Origin: Ahaetulla prasina
Taxonomy: Eukaryota; Chordata; Lepidosauria; Squamata; Colubridae
NCBI RefSeq assembly: GCF_028640845.1
Contig: NC_080546.1
Coordinates: forward strand, 84,154,757 to 84,218,756
Direction of reading: 5' to 3'
DNA length: 64,000 nt
Shown here: positions 63,127-64,000 of the stretch, piece after piece
How the letters are laid out: each line of letters begins with the position of its first letter
Position numbering within the stretch: position 1 is the first letter of the stretch
Translations under genes and position numbers: made by a program
Notes under the pieces: generated by a model
Databases searched by the model: none
Seen by the model: only the letters and a program-made list of their open reading frames with translations
What the model was told of the DNA's origin: nothing

Positions 63127-63305
63127 CTGCTGGGAAATGTGGAGAAGGGCTGGCATTGTTAGAACTGTCTTTTTAATTTTTTTTTTTTAAACCAGCAAAG
63201 GTATATTTTCAAAAACAAAAGATATTATCCACGAATGGATAAATAATGGCTGGTTTTATCCGATTACTGTCCGATCTAACAGTAGCAAAAATACCAACAA
63301 GATAC

Positions 63306-63480
63306 AGGTAAGTCCTTGACTTACAACTGTTCACTTAGTGATCGCTCAAAGTCACAAGAGCACTGAAAAAAGTGACATATGACTGTTTTTCACACTTATG
63401 ACCATTCATGGTCAGGGGATTAAAATTTAGACACTTGGCAAGTGTCTCATATTTATGACAGTCGCATTTATGACAATTGC
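63306..63480. mobile_element. Tigger-like MITE, left part
   Basis: CAGGTAAGTCCTTGACTTACA with a TA in front; interior ACACTTATGACCATTCATGG. The right half is lost and GATA repeats follow. Confidence 0.65.
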
Positions 63481-63516
63481 AGATAGATAGATAGATAGAT
63501 AGATATAGAGATATAG
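63481..63516. repeat. (GATA)n / (AATAG)n
   Basis: Short tetranucleotide run passing into the reversed LINE-C tail. Confidence 0.93.
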
Positions 63517-64000
63517 AATAGAATAGAATAGATTTTTTTATTGGCCAAGTGTGATTGGACACACAAGGAATTTGTCTTGGTCCAAATGCTCTCAGAGTAC
63601 ATAAAAGAAAAGATACGTTCATCAAGGTACAACATTTACAACACAATTGATGGTCAATATATCAATATAAATCATAAGGATTGCCAGCAACAAGTTATAG
63701 TCATACAGTCATAAGTGGAAAGAGATTGGTGATTAATAGTAGTGCAGATTCAGTAAATAGTCTGACAGTGTTGAGGAATTATTTGTTTAGCAGAGTGATG
63801 GCCTTCGGGAAAAAATGTTCTTGTGTCTAGTTGTTCTGGTGTGCAGTGCTCTATAGCGTCGTTTTGAGGGTAGGAGTTGAAACAGTTTATGTCCAGGATG
63901 CGAGGGATCTGCAAATATTTTCACGGCTCTCTTCTTGATTCGTGCAGTATACAGGTCCTCAATGGAAGGCAGGTTGGTAGCAATTGTTTTTTCTGCAGTT
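63517..64000 (-). mobile_element. LINE-C 3' region, cut by window end
   Basis: ATTGGCCAAGTGTGATTGGA and GAGTTGAAACAGTTTATGTCC reversed, nearly identical to 15760-16220. It lacks about 20 bp present there (GGGAACTATGAAACGATTAA). Confidence 0.92.

Overview
This window is squamate reptile DNA, most likely from an advanced snake. The evidence is the repeat mix: a Bov-B/RTE LINE end, CR1 LINEs whose tails run into (ATTCT)n, Sauria-type tRNA SINEs with an ACCTTT tail, GATA (Bkm-type) microsatellites, L1 pieces, Penelope-like elements, Gypsy-like solo LTRs and very many hAT-like MITEs. Species cannot be named from this alone.

The only host coding sequence I can support is one exon at 3669-3885 on the + strand. 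It encodes part of the cytoplasmic tail of a delta1-protocadherin, best matching PCDH7, and starts with the RRVTF protein-phosphatase-1 docking motif. It has a good splice acceptor and a GT donor. Everything else reads as PCDH7 intron (downstream intron 3886-64000, upstream intron 1-3668), assuming the gene continues in this orientation. PCDH7 is known for very large introns, which fits a 64 kb window with one exon.

Layout: 1-3.7 kb holds a Tigger-like MITE, a GATA block, a Penelope remnant and a CR1 with a pentanucleotide tail. 3.7-10 kb holds the exon, a GGAA higher-order minisatellite and quiet intron. 10-25 kb holds solo LTRs, several LINE families, a degenerate AT-rich tandem repeat and deeply nested MITE/L1/LINE stacks. 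25.3-28 kb is a solo LTR split by a hAT MITE and by a complete-ended 1.8 kb L1 derivative that has ORF1 but no ORF2 (HAL1-like). 30.7-32.4 kb carries a recent 0.63 kb tandem duplication. 33-40 kb is a stack of hAT MITEs inside CR1 copies plus an inverted Penelope terminus. 41-46.3 kb has an R2/R4-type LINE, a possible Helitron end, an LTR and a Bov-B end. 47-64 kb repeats the same families, with a purine minisatellite built from a CR1 tail (55.6-56.1 kb) and a Gypsy pol fragment (57.3-57.6 kb).

The mobile elements are all broken or non-autonomous. Their value is chronological: target-site duplications (8 bp for hAT, 4-5 bp for LTRs, 11-17 bp for L1 and SINEs) can be read directly and give the order of insertion. 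Family labels used below are mine: LINE-A (L2-like with a hairpin tail), LINE-B (C-terminus ending near FLRGL), LINE-C (C-terminus around SFFPKAITLLN), and hAT-1 to hAT-6 by terminal sequence.
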